DNA from: Linum tenue
Lineage: Eukaryota; Streptophyta; Magnoliopsida; Malpighiales; Linaceae
Assembly: GCA_946122785.1 (NCBI GenBank)
Contig: CAMGYJ010000005.1
Location: 64,306,200-64,370,199 of the forward strand
Direction: 5' to 3'
Length of the DNA stretch: 64,000 nt
Part shown: one piece after another, positions 53,143 to 64,000 of the stretch
Position numbering within the stretch: position 1 is the first letter of the stretch
Layout: every line of letters starts with the position of its first letter
Position numbers and translations under genes: made by a program
Notes under the pieces: generated by a model
Databases searched by the model: none
What the model was told of the DNA's origin: nothing
What the model saw: only the letters and a program-made list of their open reading frames with translations

Positions 53143-56073
53143 GTTGTTAACCCTAAAAATTAACTTTGTACCACATCGGTTAATTACAAAAGATTTAATA
53201 GATTTACACGGTAAGCTCAACTTTAAACATTAAATGAGCTAGCTCACCTTATTGGATTGAGTTTTTGGGCCTAGGTGGTCCAACTCTCTCTCTCTCAGGC
53301 ATGAGTGCCCGATATGAAATTAAGTGTAACAAGCTAGTGGGTATGAAATTTGGCTTTTAAAAACTAAGTTTGAAATTCTTATGGTGGAGTACCAAGCCGA
53401 CAAGACGAGCTTGGTAGTGCCAACTCGACGAGGCTCCAAAAACTAAGTATAGAGATCAAGTTTGCAGGACAGGCTTGGTAGCAAGTTATAAAACGTGGCT
53501 CTTAAAAACTAAGTATGGCGTCCCGAAGTTCTTGTAACAGGGTAGCAAGGTACCAACTTAAGGATGCTCCAAAATCGAAGTATAAAGATCAAGTCGACAT
53601 GGTACCAACTCGAGGAGACGACGATATCAAGATTGTTAGAGTAGGGGTGGGGATTCGGTTGGGGTTCACTCTTCCGAACCACAATCGTAACTGCAGCCGA
53701 ACCTACCGAAACTGAAATATATATTATTCGGATCGAAATTTGGAATGAAAAGAGGCCTAATTCGGAAATAAGGCTCATGTCGACCAAACGTGAATTCCAA
53801 AATCGGAACCAAAAAACCGAATTTTGCGTGAACCCAAGGCTCTACTCCCGCAAGCCAGAGCCAACTAAATCCAAAGCCCACAAATTGACTGTCCAAACAT
53901 ATTACCTACGGGTAGCCCAACTCCCTCAATCCAAAAGCCCACCCAAACTCTTAAGTTCTAAGCCCAAAATTGGCAACCCTAATGTCTAAAGATTAAAAAG
54001 AAAAGCAACATCAAAATGACAAAATCCCAGCGTTCTTTACTTCCTACTCTTCTTCTGGTCTTCATTTGTTCCATGTTGGTTCTCAAAAATAAAAATCCCA
54101 AATCTCCCACCTCCCACCTCTCACAATTACAGATACAACAAAGGAGAAGGCCAAAAGAACTATCTAAAATATCCTTCAGAATCGGCACATCATCTGATCC
54201 ACTAAGCACAAAACACCTACATGAGAGACTCATTGGACCTTCTTAACTTGTTAGTCTTTTGATGATCAATCCTGATAGTTTTCTAGAGAGATAAGTGGTT
54301 CTTGTGGCTATTTAGTGGGACACTCCAAACTTAGTAGATGTGACTACCTGTCCCTTATTTATACCCGGGGTAATTCTGACAAGATCCACTTTCATTTATC
54401 CTACGTCAACACCACATCAAATTCATTGTACCTTACAACGACGGTGCGCCTCGACCACCTAGCAATCTTTCACTGAAGATTAGGCGCATGGTGTCAACTT
54501 TGCTGATACCCATACTATCTTGGATGGACATCTATCTTGTCATCATGTGCTCTGATGGAAGCTCTCTGGATGGGCTTGTGTCTGCTCATAGCCCATCGGA
54601 TAGCCTGCTGGTCTTGCTGCCAGCCTTCTTCTTTGCTTCGTCGGCCCACCAGCCTTTGCTTGTGAGCTTTTCTAGGAGAATGCCCAACCAGTGAATATGA
54701 GTATATGACACATGAAAGGACCTTAAAATACAAGAAAGTATGATATATTTCAAAGGTATTGATTTCTATCTCATTTGCAATATATACTTATAATTTAAAT
54801 TTACAAACTTCTTTTCATCTTATGGATATTTTCAATTGTTTTAAATATAGAGAAAGAGCCAAAAGTAAACTAAAACCACACCACACCATCACAACTAGAA
54901 GGGAGAAGGGGTGAATCCTATCAATATCTCATTATTGCACAATCATCTCACTAATTATCCATAATTTTGTCTCACTTACATTTAATGAGATATATCTCTT
55001 TCGTTTTAAGTCGTATTTAATCTTTTTGCACAGAAAAATCATACTAATTGTGCTATTCAAAATGACACCCACTTTGATATATTTTGGAACATTTTGTTAA
55101 ACATATATTACCAGTCTATATCATGATGCTTGGTAATACATAAGATTATATTACGGTGGTATGGTGCTATAAATATAGCATAGTGTAGAATGGTTGTATA
55201 CATGATAGTAGGAATATACTAACCTCTTTTTACCACATATCATCACCGTCTACCACTAATTACCACCCTATACGAGAGTGTTTACGGTGGTATATTTGGT
55301 CCTGAGTTTTTCATGAATCTGTAGATCTTATAGATCATGATGAATTGTTTCTTTTTATGAAATTTTTTTGAAAATTAAGTAAAAACTAAGGTGGCAAAAA
55401 GTGGTACCAGATGATACTGGGTGGTACGGAATTTTTTTTTATCAAAAAATATAAAAAATGGATAATATTTTGTATATCACAATGGACTGGTTCCATTTAT
55501 GCAAAAAAAAATCTAAGTCAAAACAATGAAGATATATGCAAATTAAAATAAGTATGAAAGATCATATTAATCTTGCCATTTAGATTTTGACGTTTAAAAT
55601 GCACAGAACAAATCTAGTTATGCATTTGTGCATAACCCCTACGGTATCCACCAACCCTTTACCAAGGTAGAGAGAGAGGTAGGGGTTCTTTTCCGTGTCT
55701 TCTTCACTAAGATATTTCCTTCTCATATTTTCTTTCTCCCTTTGTTCTCTTTCACTATATCTCCCATCTTCACCTTCCCCTTTCCATTGCACCATTCTCT
55801 GTCTGTTGTTATTTTTCAACTTTTTTTTAGTTCTCAAGTCTCAACCTCCTCTATCTAGCCAACTGTCATTTTCTCTCTCCTTCTTGTGGTCAACTGGAAG
55901 TATTTTAGATAACCATGCACAAACAGTTACGTCTCGCCTGTTTGTGCACATTATCTACTTTACGCACCCTATTTATCAGTTGATATTGACACCACCACCA
56001 ACAATAATTATTATGCATAACATGCTTCCCTCACCCGCGTAGCTCAATGGAAATAACAATAAAAAAATTGAAG
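53143..56073. other. Intergenic DNA with unassigned repeats
   Basis: No gene supported. A patch at 53355-53530 repeats TTAAAAACTAAGT three times with GCTTGGTAG and GCTCCAAAA words. 53641-53980 starts TAGGGGTGGGGATTCGG and ends GGCAACCCTA, resembling a hAT-like MITE, but no target duplication is visible. Around 54240-54700 LTR-like debris may be present. 55135-55290 has GTGGTAT/ATACCAC inverted words. 55690-55890 is CT-rich with no recognisable coding. Confidence 0.35.
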
Positions 56074-56476
56074 AAAGATGTTACGGGAGAACCCAACTAG
56101 GCAATGGTATTTCTTGTCACTCCATTTTTTATACATTTCCCCTTCTATTAGAGCATCTTTATTCATTTCAATGGAATTACTTGTCTAAATCACAAATATT
56201 TGATCAATGAGATTTTCATAGACCAAGGCAATGTTGGAGGAACAAAGCATTGAAGAAACTTGGAGGAACAAATGAACTATAAAAAGAAATTTAAGGAGTT
56301 TTCATAAGAAAGAAGTGGTCCAATGACGGGAAAGTCAACTACAAGTTGCTATAATATGTTAAAACGAGCCCATAGGAGGAAGAATCGGCCATTCTGAAGA
56401 AGGCATGAGCGGCTTCCTAAGCAATGGGTCCAACCGCCCCTCTCTAAGTTGCAACCAAAACCATCAAGAACAGAAG

Positions 56477-56748
56477 TGTAACATCCCAAACCTTTTCCCG
56501 ACAAAGATATTATCCGCTTTGGGCCTCGACCCTCACAGTTTTCAACTTGGGGTGCAAATCAAAGTGACTTCCCATAAGGTCACCCATCGTTATTTTACTC
56601 CACACGAGCATGTTTAACTTTGGATTTCTCACAAGAACTCCTCCATTTCACCCCAAAATGCGTTTTGTCAGTTAAGGTCGGTTTCTTACTTATGAACCAT
56701 GGATCTCTCCCGTGATTTGTCAATGTGGGATTTGCCTAACGTGTTACA
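56477..56748 (-). mobile_element. Cassandra-like TRIM LTR with 5S rRNA-like segment
   Basis: Bounded by TGTAACATCCC at 56477 and GTGTTACA at 56748, 272 bases, a usual Cassandra LTR length. On the minus strand it has, in the Cassandra order, ATCCCACATTG, GGAG, a block resembling 5S rRNA (AGTTAAACATGCTCGTG, then GATGGGTGACCTTATGGGAA), GTGAGGGTCGAGGCCCAAAG, CGGATAATATC and GGGATGTTACA. The 5S-like portion is diverged. No clear target duplication (AGAAG left, ATAAT right). It looks like a solo LTR within the insertion in the gypsy 5' LTR. Confidence 0.75.
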
Positions 56749-57905
56749 ATAATTCCATGGATCAAGAAGCCCAACTCATTAAGAAATAGAGCGGCAGGTC
56801 AAACGTAAGCACTACCGTTGCCTTTCCTTTGCCTTGTTGATGAAGTTTCCTTAGTCTACTAGGTTTAGGAGACTCTTTCCTAGCCAGTTTAGGTTGTTAA
56901 GGCCGGATTGGCCCCTATAAATAGAGGGTATGACTCCATAAAGTAAGGCTGCACAAATCTCTATTACACTCTACACGAGTGCTTAGCCTAGTCGAAGTAG
57001 GGGGTCTGCAGATAAGAAGATATTGTCATCATCAATAGTGGTACCTTCCTTATCCTCTATGTATCTAGTTGAAAATGATTCTATTGGACACAATCTTGAT
57101 TATTGTTATGTGAATGAATGCAATGATTTCATCTCATGCTTGTGTTTATCTATGAAATTTTGTATTCCTATGATGTATGGATGCTTATCCTAAATTGTAT
57201 ATGATTTACCTATGATTTCATCTCATGCTTCTTTTATTCAATGCTTAGATGGTCATTGATGTTTCTATAGTATGAATGCTCTTATACCATCGATGACTAT
57301 GATTATATTTTATACTACTATATGCATTGTGCTTAGTATTACCTAGGTTGCCAAGAAATTACCATATAGGGATACCCCATTGATGCTACAACAGTATAGG
57401 AGGTTTGATCAACCATGTATGCTTTGAGTAGTATCAATGCTTGATTGTTAGATCAATTATGCTATTGACTATAGTTATGATTCGTAGAAGCCCACAGTTA
57501 ACTATATGCTATCCTAACTTCCTTTTTCTTCATTAATTAGGTAATGTCATGAGCGAAAGGACACATTGGCTAGTTAAATTTCTATCGCAAGAGGCGCATG
57601 CACATGTAGGGAGTGGACTTAGAGGAAGGGACAAGGTGTTACAATAGATGAATCATCAATGCATGATGTGAATGAGCCATAGTTTGCATAATTTTGATCT
57701 AGTTCACTACCTCTTATAATAACATATCTTTACTTTTATTCATCTACAAATCGGGAACCCCTAAATAACTTCATTCTTCTTGTTTTCTTGCTTATTTCGT
57801 GTATGTCATGATAGTTAGTGTGAGTAGTTATGCATCAGAAGACCTCAAGGAATACGACCCTAGGAAATCTTAGGATTTTTATAATTTTATGTCAATATTG
57901 CATCA
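56749..57905 (+). other. LTR-like sequence with TATA box, inside gypsy 5' LTR
   Basis: CCTATAAATAGAGG at about 56914-56927 in GC-richer context followed by a CTCTATTACACTC leader looks like a retrotransposon LTR promoter. ATGATTTCATCTCATGCTT occurs twice (57123 and 57212). No coding sequence. I could not find its own TG/CA ends and target duplication, so its family is open. Confidence 0.4.
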
Positions 57906-58179
57906 GAGGTCGGGCCGAAGCCCAATAGGATGTGCTCCACAGTCAACTACATATTCGCATTGGAAGAAGGGTTTATAATTCATAGATAACTTATTGATCA
58001 GTTTCTTGCTTTGTACTTTGATAACTAAGATTGTTAATTGTTATAAATAGTTGGTTAGTGAATATGAGAAGCTATGAATACTGGAACCTAAATAAGTTTT
58101 TGCTTGTTTATTCAATCAACTGAATTTTGTTTTCATTAATCGTTTAGTTTTTCTGTTTTTAGAATAAATCTACGTAAAA

Positions 58180-61100
58180 ATGGGTACCAAAGCCTTGTCA
58201 ATGAGTTCAGAGTATCTCAAACTATGGGAGAAACTGTTTAAAATTTCAAGGAACTCTCAGCATATTGCCGATAGGGAAAGAAACCGATTTCTGATCCATT
58301 CATCACTTCGTCCGCATCATCAACAACAGATCAAACTGTGTAGTTCGAAGGTGTTGGTTCCAATCGATAGTGGATCATCCCAAAACTTCATTAATGAAGA
58401 TCTTGGGCGAGCATTAGGGTTGGAAAGGAAACATGTGAAGTTGTTTATAGTAGGGGTAGTGAATGACAACCCCATGAACTGTCGGTGATAGTGCAAAGCC
58501 ATGGTGCTCGATCCCCATAACATCGAAATTGAGGTAACCCTTTTTGGCTTAGGTGTGAATGACCTCAATGTCGTTCTAGCATTCAATGGTTGAAGACACT
58601 TGGACCCATGACTTGCGATTGGCATCAACTCATGATGAGGTTTCATGTGGTAGGCGAGGAGCGCAAAATGCGGGGGATGTGCACCGCTTCCCAACACCAA
58701 AGTGATCTGAATGTTGTACACAGTGAGGACTTTGCTATCCTCATGCTTTGCATTCCAGAAAATCCACAAGAATGCAAGATCATCGCACCCGATATTCTAA
58801 AGATATTCGACGCTTATGTGGATCTTTTTGGGAACGATCCATCCTCTGACACGAACTTTGGACCGCCGCATTAAAATGCAGGATGATACATAAGTTGTCA
58901 ATGTCCGGCCGTACCGATATTCTTATTTAAAAAAACAAAATAGAGAATCAAGTGGAGGAGATGATGCATGAAGGCCTGGTACAACCCAACAACAACCCAT
59001 TTTTGTTGCCAATATTGATGGTTAGGAAGAAGGAAAGAAACCTCAAGGTTTTGTATGGATTATGTGGACTTAAACAAGGGGAAAATTCAGGTTCGTTTCT
59101 CGATTCAGATTGTGGAAGACATGTTAGTAGAACTACATGGGGTCCAATATTTCACAAAATTAAATTGTGACCAGGCTACCATCATATTTGTATGACCCCA
59201 AAGATGTTCACAAAATAGCCTCCTAAACGCATAATTGTCTTATGAATATTTAGTAATGCCCTTCGATGACATTTTGGTTTACAACAAGGACTCGGCCTCT
59301 GATCAATAATATTTAAGAGTAATCTTGGACATTCTATGGCAACATCACTCCCTTGCGTGGTCTCCTGGGTATTACAGGCTATTACTGAAAGTTCGTCGAT
59401 AATTATAGTACTAGCACAAGGATACTCACCGATTTATTGAAGAAAGAAGATTTCTTGTGGACTAATATTGCTGATGAAGTATTCAGAGATTTAAAACTCG
59501 CAATGATGTCAACTCACACACTCCCCATGCCAGCTTTTCCATCCCACTCATCATCGAAACATATGCATTAGGTTGTGGTATTGAAACCATATTATGATAG
59601 AGGAAACATCTGATTTCTTTCACGAGCAAAACTCTTAGAGCATCAAAAGAATCATGGTTGACTTACCAGAAGGAAACGTTGGCCACAATTACGACGGTAC
59701 AAATGTGGCAGCCTTACCTTATAGGAAAAAAATTTCACATCCATACTGACCGAAGAAGTTTAAAGCATTTACTGGATCAAAGAGTATCAATGCATGAGCA
59801 ACATATGTGGCTAACCAAACTTCTGGGATATGACTATGAGCTGCATTATAAACCCGGCACCACCTAGAGGGCGACAGACGGGTTATCATGATGTGAAGAA
59901 GGTGCCACGTTGGATATGATGTTCGCTAGGGCCAAAATTTCTTCTAGGACAAAGTACAATAGGAAGTTCTACATAATCCCTATATGCAAGAAGTACGAGA
60001 CATAGTTTTGTTTTCTAATCACGGGGTCTATACCTTAGGTTGGCCAAGTATTTTACACAGGACATGTCGTTCTTCCTCCATATTTTTCGTTAATAACAAA
60101 ATCCTCCACGATGTTTATGATTTGCTAGGAGGCGTACATTCAGGGTAGAAGCATTAATGAGGTGCGTCGCCAGTTAATCTTATTGGTCGGATATGGCTCG
60201 AAGCATTAATGATTATATCGCCTCTTGCAATATTTTCTAGCGTGTAAAGGCGTTCACACCTTGCGCCTGTAGGATTACTTCAATCCCTTATGGTGCCACA
60301 ACAAATTAGGGAATATATTTCCATAGACTTCATAGATGGTCTACCCCTAGTCAACGGAAAGAATGTACTTCTCGAGGTAGTTGACCAATTAACAAAGTCG
60401 GCTCATTTTATTCCTTTGGCACAACCATATAAGGCGCGACAATTGGCAGAACATTTCATATCTCATATTGTTCATCTGCATGGGGAACCAACTTCTATTG
60501 TTTGTGATCTGAATGTAATCTTCTTGAGCGTATTATGGTGAGAACATTTAGTCTAGGTTGGAACAAAAATTCGTATGAGCACAACATATCATCTGCAGTC
60601 TGACGGTCAAATGGAAACCGTTAATCAGTACTTGGAGAAATATCTCCAATGTTTCACTTAGTAGCAACCCAGTTGATGGTTTGCCATGTTAAGATGGTAT
60701 AAGAATACTTATCACGCCAACGTTAGTACAAATTTCCAAGCATTGTATGGGTGGCCTCTTCCAACAATCATACCATATTCTTTGCAACTTAGTCCAATAG
60801 AGGCAGTAAACCAGTTATTGAAGGATAGAGATGAGGCACTAAGTAAGCTTTAGCTGAACTTGGCCACCTATGCAATAAATTGAAATAACGGTAGGATGGG
60901 ATGTGACTTGACTCAAAAATTTAGGTTAGATACCTTATTTTACTCCGACCATCCGTATCGACAGTCAACTTTCTTTTTATGTGCATCGCATAAATTACCA
61001 GCACAATACGTTGGACCATACCCGGTAGCTAAACAAACAAATTAGTGATGTAGCTTACTGATTGACACTACCTAGAGGTGCAAGTGTGCATCCCACGTTC

Positions 61101-61351
61101 CACTTATCCTTGTTACAACGTTATGTGAGAACAATAGACCCAATCAAACTGAAAAGCCAACCACTATCAGCTGACAACCATTTGGAGCTAACACCTATTG
61201 AGGTGCTCGGCGGGAGGTTGGTGACCATGGGTGTGCGAACATTGAAAGAAATGTTAGTACAATGGCGATACTACATTTAGGAGGCTACATGGGAGAATCT
61301 CGATGACTTTCAAGAATGTGTCCCAGTCTTCAACCTTGAGGACAAATTTAT
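58180..61351 (+). pseudogene. Ty3/gypsy gag-pol remnant
   Basis: Domain pieces in order, in changing frames: protease near 58348-58400 (VPIDSGSSQNFIN; DSGSS is the active site) and a TLGPMTCDWH segment near 58596; reverse transcriptase around 58900-59200 (VRPYRYSYL, VEEMMHEGLVQPN, then GYHHI); RNase H near 59330-59870 (YYRKF, ENYS-like, LKHLLDQ, YDYELHYKPG); integrase at 60290-60540 (ISIDFIDGLPLVNGKNVLLE with Asp, VDQLTKSAHFIPL) and about 60560-60680 (TTYHLQSDGQMETVNQYLE with the Glu region); a C-terminal HPTFHLSLL (61086) and WRYYI...EATWENLDDF chromo-like end (61262-61311). Gag is nearly absent. Many stops and deletions, so inactive. The chromo-like end suggests a chromovirus. Confidence 0.75.
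58181..58194 (+). other. Primer-binding site (initiator tRNA-Met type)
   Basis: TGGGTACCAAAGCC follows the 5' LTR end. It resembles the usual TGGTATCAGAGC site complementary to initiator tRNA-Met, with a few changes. Position between 5' LTR and coding sequence agrees. Confidence 0.6.
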
Positions 61352-61356
61352 TTTTC

Positions 61357-61692
61357 AATATAAGGGGGTTGTTACGGGACAAGCCCAACTCACTTTGGAA
61401 GCCCAGGACATGCCGAACTTATGTGAAAGCTCAATCGGAAGTAGCCCATATGACTAAAATACTCCACAGTCAACTATGTATTCACATGGGAGAAGGGATT
61501 ATAACATAGTTATTTAATGAACTATTGCTTGCATTATCCTTTGATAACGAGGATTGTTAATTTTTATCTAGTGAATAAGAGAAGATATCAAGATTGAAAT
61601 CCAAATCATAATTTTCTTGTTTGTTGAGTTAATTGAATTTGTTTTTGTTAATCGTTTAGTTATTTTTGTTCATAGAATTAATTGATGTAACA
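61357..61692 (+). mobile_element. Gypsy 3' LTR with polypurine tract
   Basis: AATATAAGGGGGT at about 61357-61369 is a polypurine tract, then TGTTACGGGAC begins the 323-base LTR, ending GATGTAACA at 61692. It matches the 5' LTR ends but is shorter than the 5' copy because the latter carries an insertion. AAAGA follows. Confidence 0.75.
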
Positions 61693-61697
61693 AAAGA

Positions 61698-63563
61698 GAG
61701 ACCAGAATCCTCCAACATGTATTGGCATGTAATGTTGTTGAATTAGGGTTGGATAAAAATATTGGAGGGGGGGAGGAGAGAGAGGTGTTGTATTGCTTGG
61801 ATAAGCTTTTGGATTAGCAGCATGCTTTGATGTAACAGAACTATGTGGTACAAAGGACATGGCACCATATCACAAATTGGGGAAATATTTGGGGTTAAAG
61901 GCAAGTCTTGTGCAGGTTGTTTCTCATGAGCATTTTGGAGCTAATTTATGTAGGCACATTTTTATAAAATTTTCTAATATCAAGTGTCATCAAACTAAGC
62001 ATAAGACGGGCGTTGGGACCTTGGCTAGCGCATAGCTTGCCTAGACATCTCCTAAGCAATGCCTAGGTGTTGGAAGAAAAAACAACAAAGTATATACATG
62101 ACGAATGAAATAACAATTTACAACTTTCCCACTTTGGTTCAAAGGATTAATAACTTACTAATACTTTTTTCATAACGAATAATTTACTTAATACTTAACA
62201 ACAAGAAAGATAGTTCGCAAGTCATAGAATCATATCTTAATAGCTAACAAAGTTCTTGAGCTACTGAAAAGATTGAGTTAGTAAATGTTGTTAATTTTTC
62301 TCTTTGATATTGATTGTCTAGATCCACGTAATATGCCTAGATGACACCTGCGCATCGCCTTAATTACATCATCACCCATTTCTCAATACCTAATTCGCTA
62401 CGGGAACCCTAAGCGAGGCATTTTGGTATTGCCTAGTGCCTATGCGTGTCTAAGCATAAGTTTAAGCGCACCTTTTTGAACAATGATTTTAGATAATGTG
62501 TTTTACAATTTTATTTATAAAAGGTGTATTCCATGATGTGTTTCAAAAACATGTATCAAACAATTAAAAATGATATCTCAAATTCAAGTCGAATCGAGAT
62601 CACAAATTCTACATCTTAAAATCCCCCCCCCCTATTTGATCATTTTGCATAGTAGAAGTATACGTTTACTAATAATTAGGTTCCAGTGCAAAGCCCTTTC
62701 TATCCGTAGTACTAAGAAACCTGATCTAATGATTTTGATTTGAGAAGGAGAGATCCAAAGATTCATATCATAAAGGGGCAATTAGGAAAATAAGAGACGT
62801 AGGAGAGATATCACATATTTTTTGGCAGCTGAGCAATTATTTGAGGCAGTGAGCAAATTTCAAGGTGTGTCGTAAAAGCATTTTTCAAATCTTCTCCAAA
62901 AATTCAACGGCCCATAGCTCATTCGTTTAAAATCGAATTTCATAATTTTTTGCTTAGAAATATCATATTTTTTGTGGTTTAAAAGATTATGTCCATTTCA
63001 ATATTTTTTGAATAAAACATTTTCATGTCATCATTCCACTAGATTTTATAATATTACCAATTATAGTGGTATGATGTTGACATGATAGTGACATGCTGTT
63101 GGTATGTCTTAAGTTTGACAAAATAATTTAATGTCATCATATCATGATATGATAGTCTATAATGTTGGTATGAAGTGTTATATTTGACAAAATAATTTGA
63201 TGATATCATATAATATCTTGATATAATAGTTGTATGATGTGAAGTTAGTCTTACTATAGTGGTAAGATCATGATATGATAGTTGTAACAAAGTGTTTTTT
63301 AGTATACTCTGCCACATGCCCATTCTCTTGCCCATCAATTCCATTTCCAAGTACTTGAACTATCCCTCCACCTTCATGCACCCTCATTATCTAGCATATG
63401 GTGACTCCAAAGTGGTGATCTGACAACTGCACATAAGTCGGTGGAAGATTTGTTGGGCGGTAGCCTGCTTTAAGAGTGTCATCGGTTGTTTGAGTCATGT
63501 CCTCTTTGTATAGTTTTTAGGGTGCCCTTGACCAGGGGTGACCATGTTCATCGCCCTTCACCA
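61698..63563. other. Repeat debris, no gene
   Basis: No coding sequence recognised. About 61995-62480 has mirrored GGCGTTGGG/TAGGCA and GCCTAGTGCCTA/AAGCGC words, ends near CGCACCTTTTTGAACAATG and resembles a MITE with long inverted ends, but I could not fix a target duplication. 62619-62633 is a C run. 63060-63240 has two tandem copies of a block containing GTTGGTATG and TTTGACAAAATAATTT-ATG. Confidence 0.35.
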
Positions 63564-63571
63564 AGCGTGAC

Positions 63572-63983
63572 TAGGAATGGCAATGGGGCGGGTCCGGGAC
63601 GGGTATCTCGATACCCATACCCGCCCCATGGCAGGTCGGGTCTAGGGCGGGTAATTTATAATGGGCGCGGGTCGGGGCAGGTCGACCCAATGAGTATGTA
63701 ATTTATGCGACAAACATTAGAAATATTCATTATTTTCATTAAAAGACCTAGAAAGAAACCATAATATGATAAAATGTAGTTAAATTATTGGAGAAATTGA
63801 GGTTTTCACCTACAACTTTATTATAGCTAAAATATGATGTAATAAGAGGAAAATCCTAAGTAATTTGACTAAGATTACATGTAATTTAGGCAAGAATGGG
63901 TCGACAATGGGTCAGGTCGGACCCACCCCAAAATAGGGCAAACAGGTCGGGTAAATCGGGTCAGATCAAAATTATCATCCCTA
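63572..63983. mobile_element. hAT-like MITE, TSD AGCGTGAC
   Basis: A 412-base element starting TAGGAATGGCAATGGGGCGG and ending AATTATCATCCCTA, so the ends are inverted repeats of about 13 bases with mismatches. A perfect 8-bp duplication AGCGTGAC flanks it (63564-63571 and 63984-63991). The termini are rich in GGCGGGTCGGG words, the interior AT-rich and non-coding. It is a relative of the element whose ends lie at 34386 and 43074. Confidence 0.85.
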
Positions 63984-64000
63984 AGCGTGACCATGTTCAC

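Larger units (their letters stand above)
56079..61692 (+). mobile_element. Ty3/gypsy element with 5-bp TSD AAAGA, decayed
   Basis: Starts TGTTACGGGAGAACCCAACT and its 3' LTR starts TGTTACGGGACAAGCCCAAC. Flanks are AAAGA at 56074-56078 and 61693-61697. The 3' LTR is 61370-61692 (ends GATGTAACA, inverted to the start). The right end of the 5' LTR (about 57930-58178) aligns with 61460-61685. About 1.8 kb (roughly 56100-57905) has been inserted in the 5' LTR after the first 20-odd bases. A primer-binding site follows at 58181, then pol remnants and a polypurine tract. Confidence 0.75.

Noticed and set aside
53641..53980. Possible hAT MITE (TAGGGGTGG ... CAACCCTA)
   Set aside because: The ends are only weakly inverted and no 8-bp duplication is present, so it is noted only in the intergenic entry.
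54016..54246. 76-codon plus-strand frame with a hydrophobic start
   Set aside because: No homologue recognised and no supporting promoter or splice signals; the composition matches non-coding surroundings.
56477..56748. Functional 5S rRNA gene
   Set aside because: Only a diverged core is similar to 5S; it lies within an LTR-bounded unit with TGTAACA/TGTTACA ends.
63050..63300. AT-rich palindromes as a scaffold or origin
   Set aside because: They are explained by two tandem copies of an AT-rich block; no other signal supports a special function.

Overview
The window is plant nuclear DNA, almost certainly from a eudicot. It is AT-rich and repeat-dominated, with GT-AG introns, poly-A tails, plant-type LTR retrotransposons (Ty1/copia, Athila-like and chromoviral Ty3/gypsy, a Cassandra-like TRIM), CACTA, Mutator-like (MULE) and hAT-like elements, LINE and SINE remnants, and three host genes with clear plant signatures. 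I see no rRNA gene, tRNA gene, CRISPR array or bacterial operon.

Layout. 1-1521 is a decayed copia gag/integrase fragment. About 1522-26252 is one Athila-like element: truncated 5' LTR, primer-binding site, gag, protease, a second Athila-type ORF, polypurine tract and a full 3' LTR. It was split between gag and protease by a 15.1 kb insertion (3764-18850) flanked by the 5-bp duplication CCTTT. That insertion is itself an LTR interrupted by a CACTA transposon (from 4094), which holds a LINE fragment (9310-10213) and is cut on its right by a minus-strand Tekay/Del-like chromovirus (12946-17417). A 1.24 kb MULE with a perfect 9-bp target duplication (20462-21699) sits further along in the Athila body.

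The host genes lie between 28.4 and 51.8 kb: a two-exon chloroplast-type membrane protein (28486-29387, plus strand), a P-class pentatricopeptide-repeat gene (minus, 32224-34323 or 34443), and an OCTOPUS-family (DUF740) gene (49521-51728, minus). From memory, the last two match Arabidopsis At3g09060 and At3g09070, which are neighbours, so this looks like a conserved gene block inflated by transposons. Behind the first gene is a four-copy tandem array of about 0.7 kb units, each starting with the last 38 codons of that gene.

The most striking structure lies upstream of the PPR gene. A hAT-like element (34386-43074, 8-bp duplication ACCGACGG) carries an 8.0 kb MULE (34646-42636, 9-bp duplication TCAATCTAA). 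The MULE encodes convergent plant-mobile-domain and MURA-type transposase genes, both now broken, with arrays of short palindromes and a TATA box at each end. The hAT end supplies the upstream-most ATG and the first 19-20 codons of the PPR reading frame.

From 43 to 46.9 kb there is a second decayed MULE, a LINE fragment and an orphan Athila LTR piece. From 52 kb on there is a SINE-like unit, a decayed Ty3/gypsy element with 5-bp duplications (56079-61692) holding a Cassandra-like LTR, unassigned repeat debris, and a clean hAT MITE (63572-63983). No transposase or polymerase gene here has an intact reading frame; the three host genes do.
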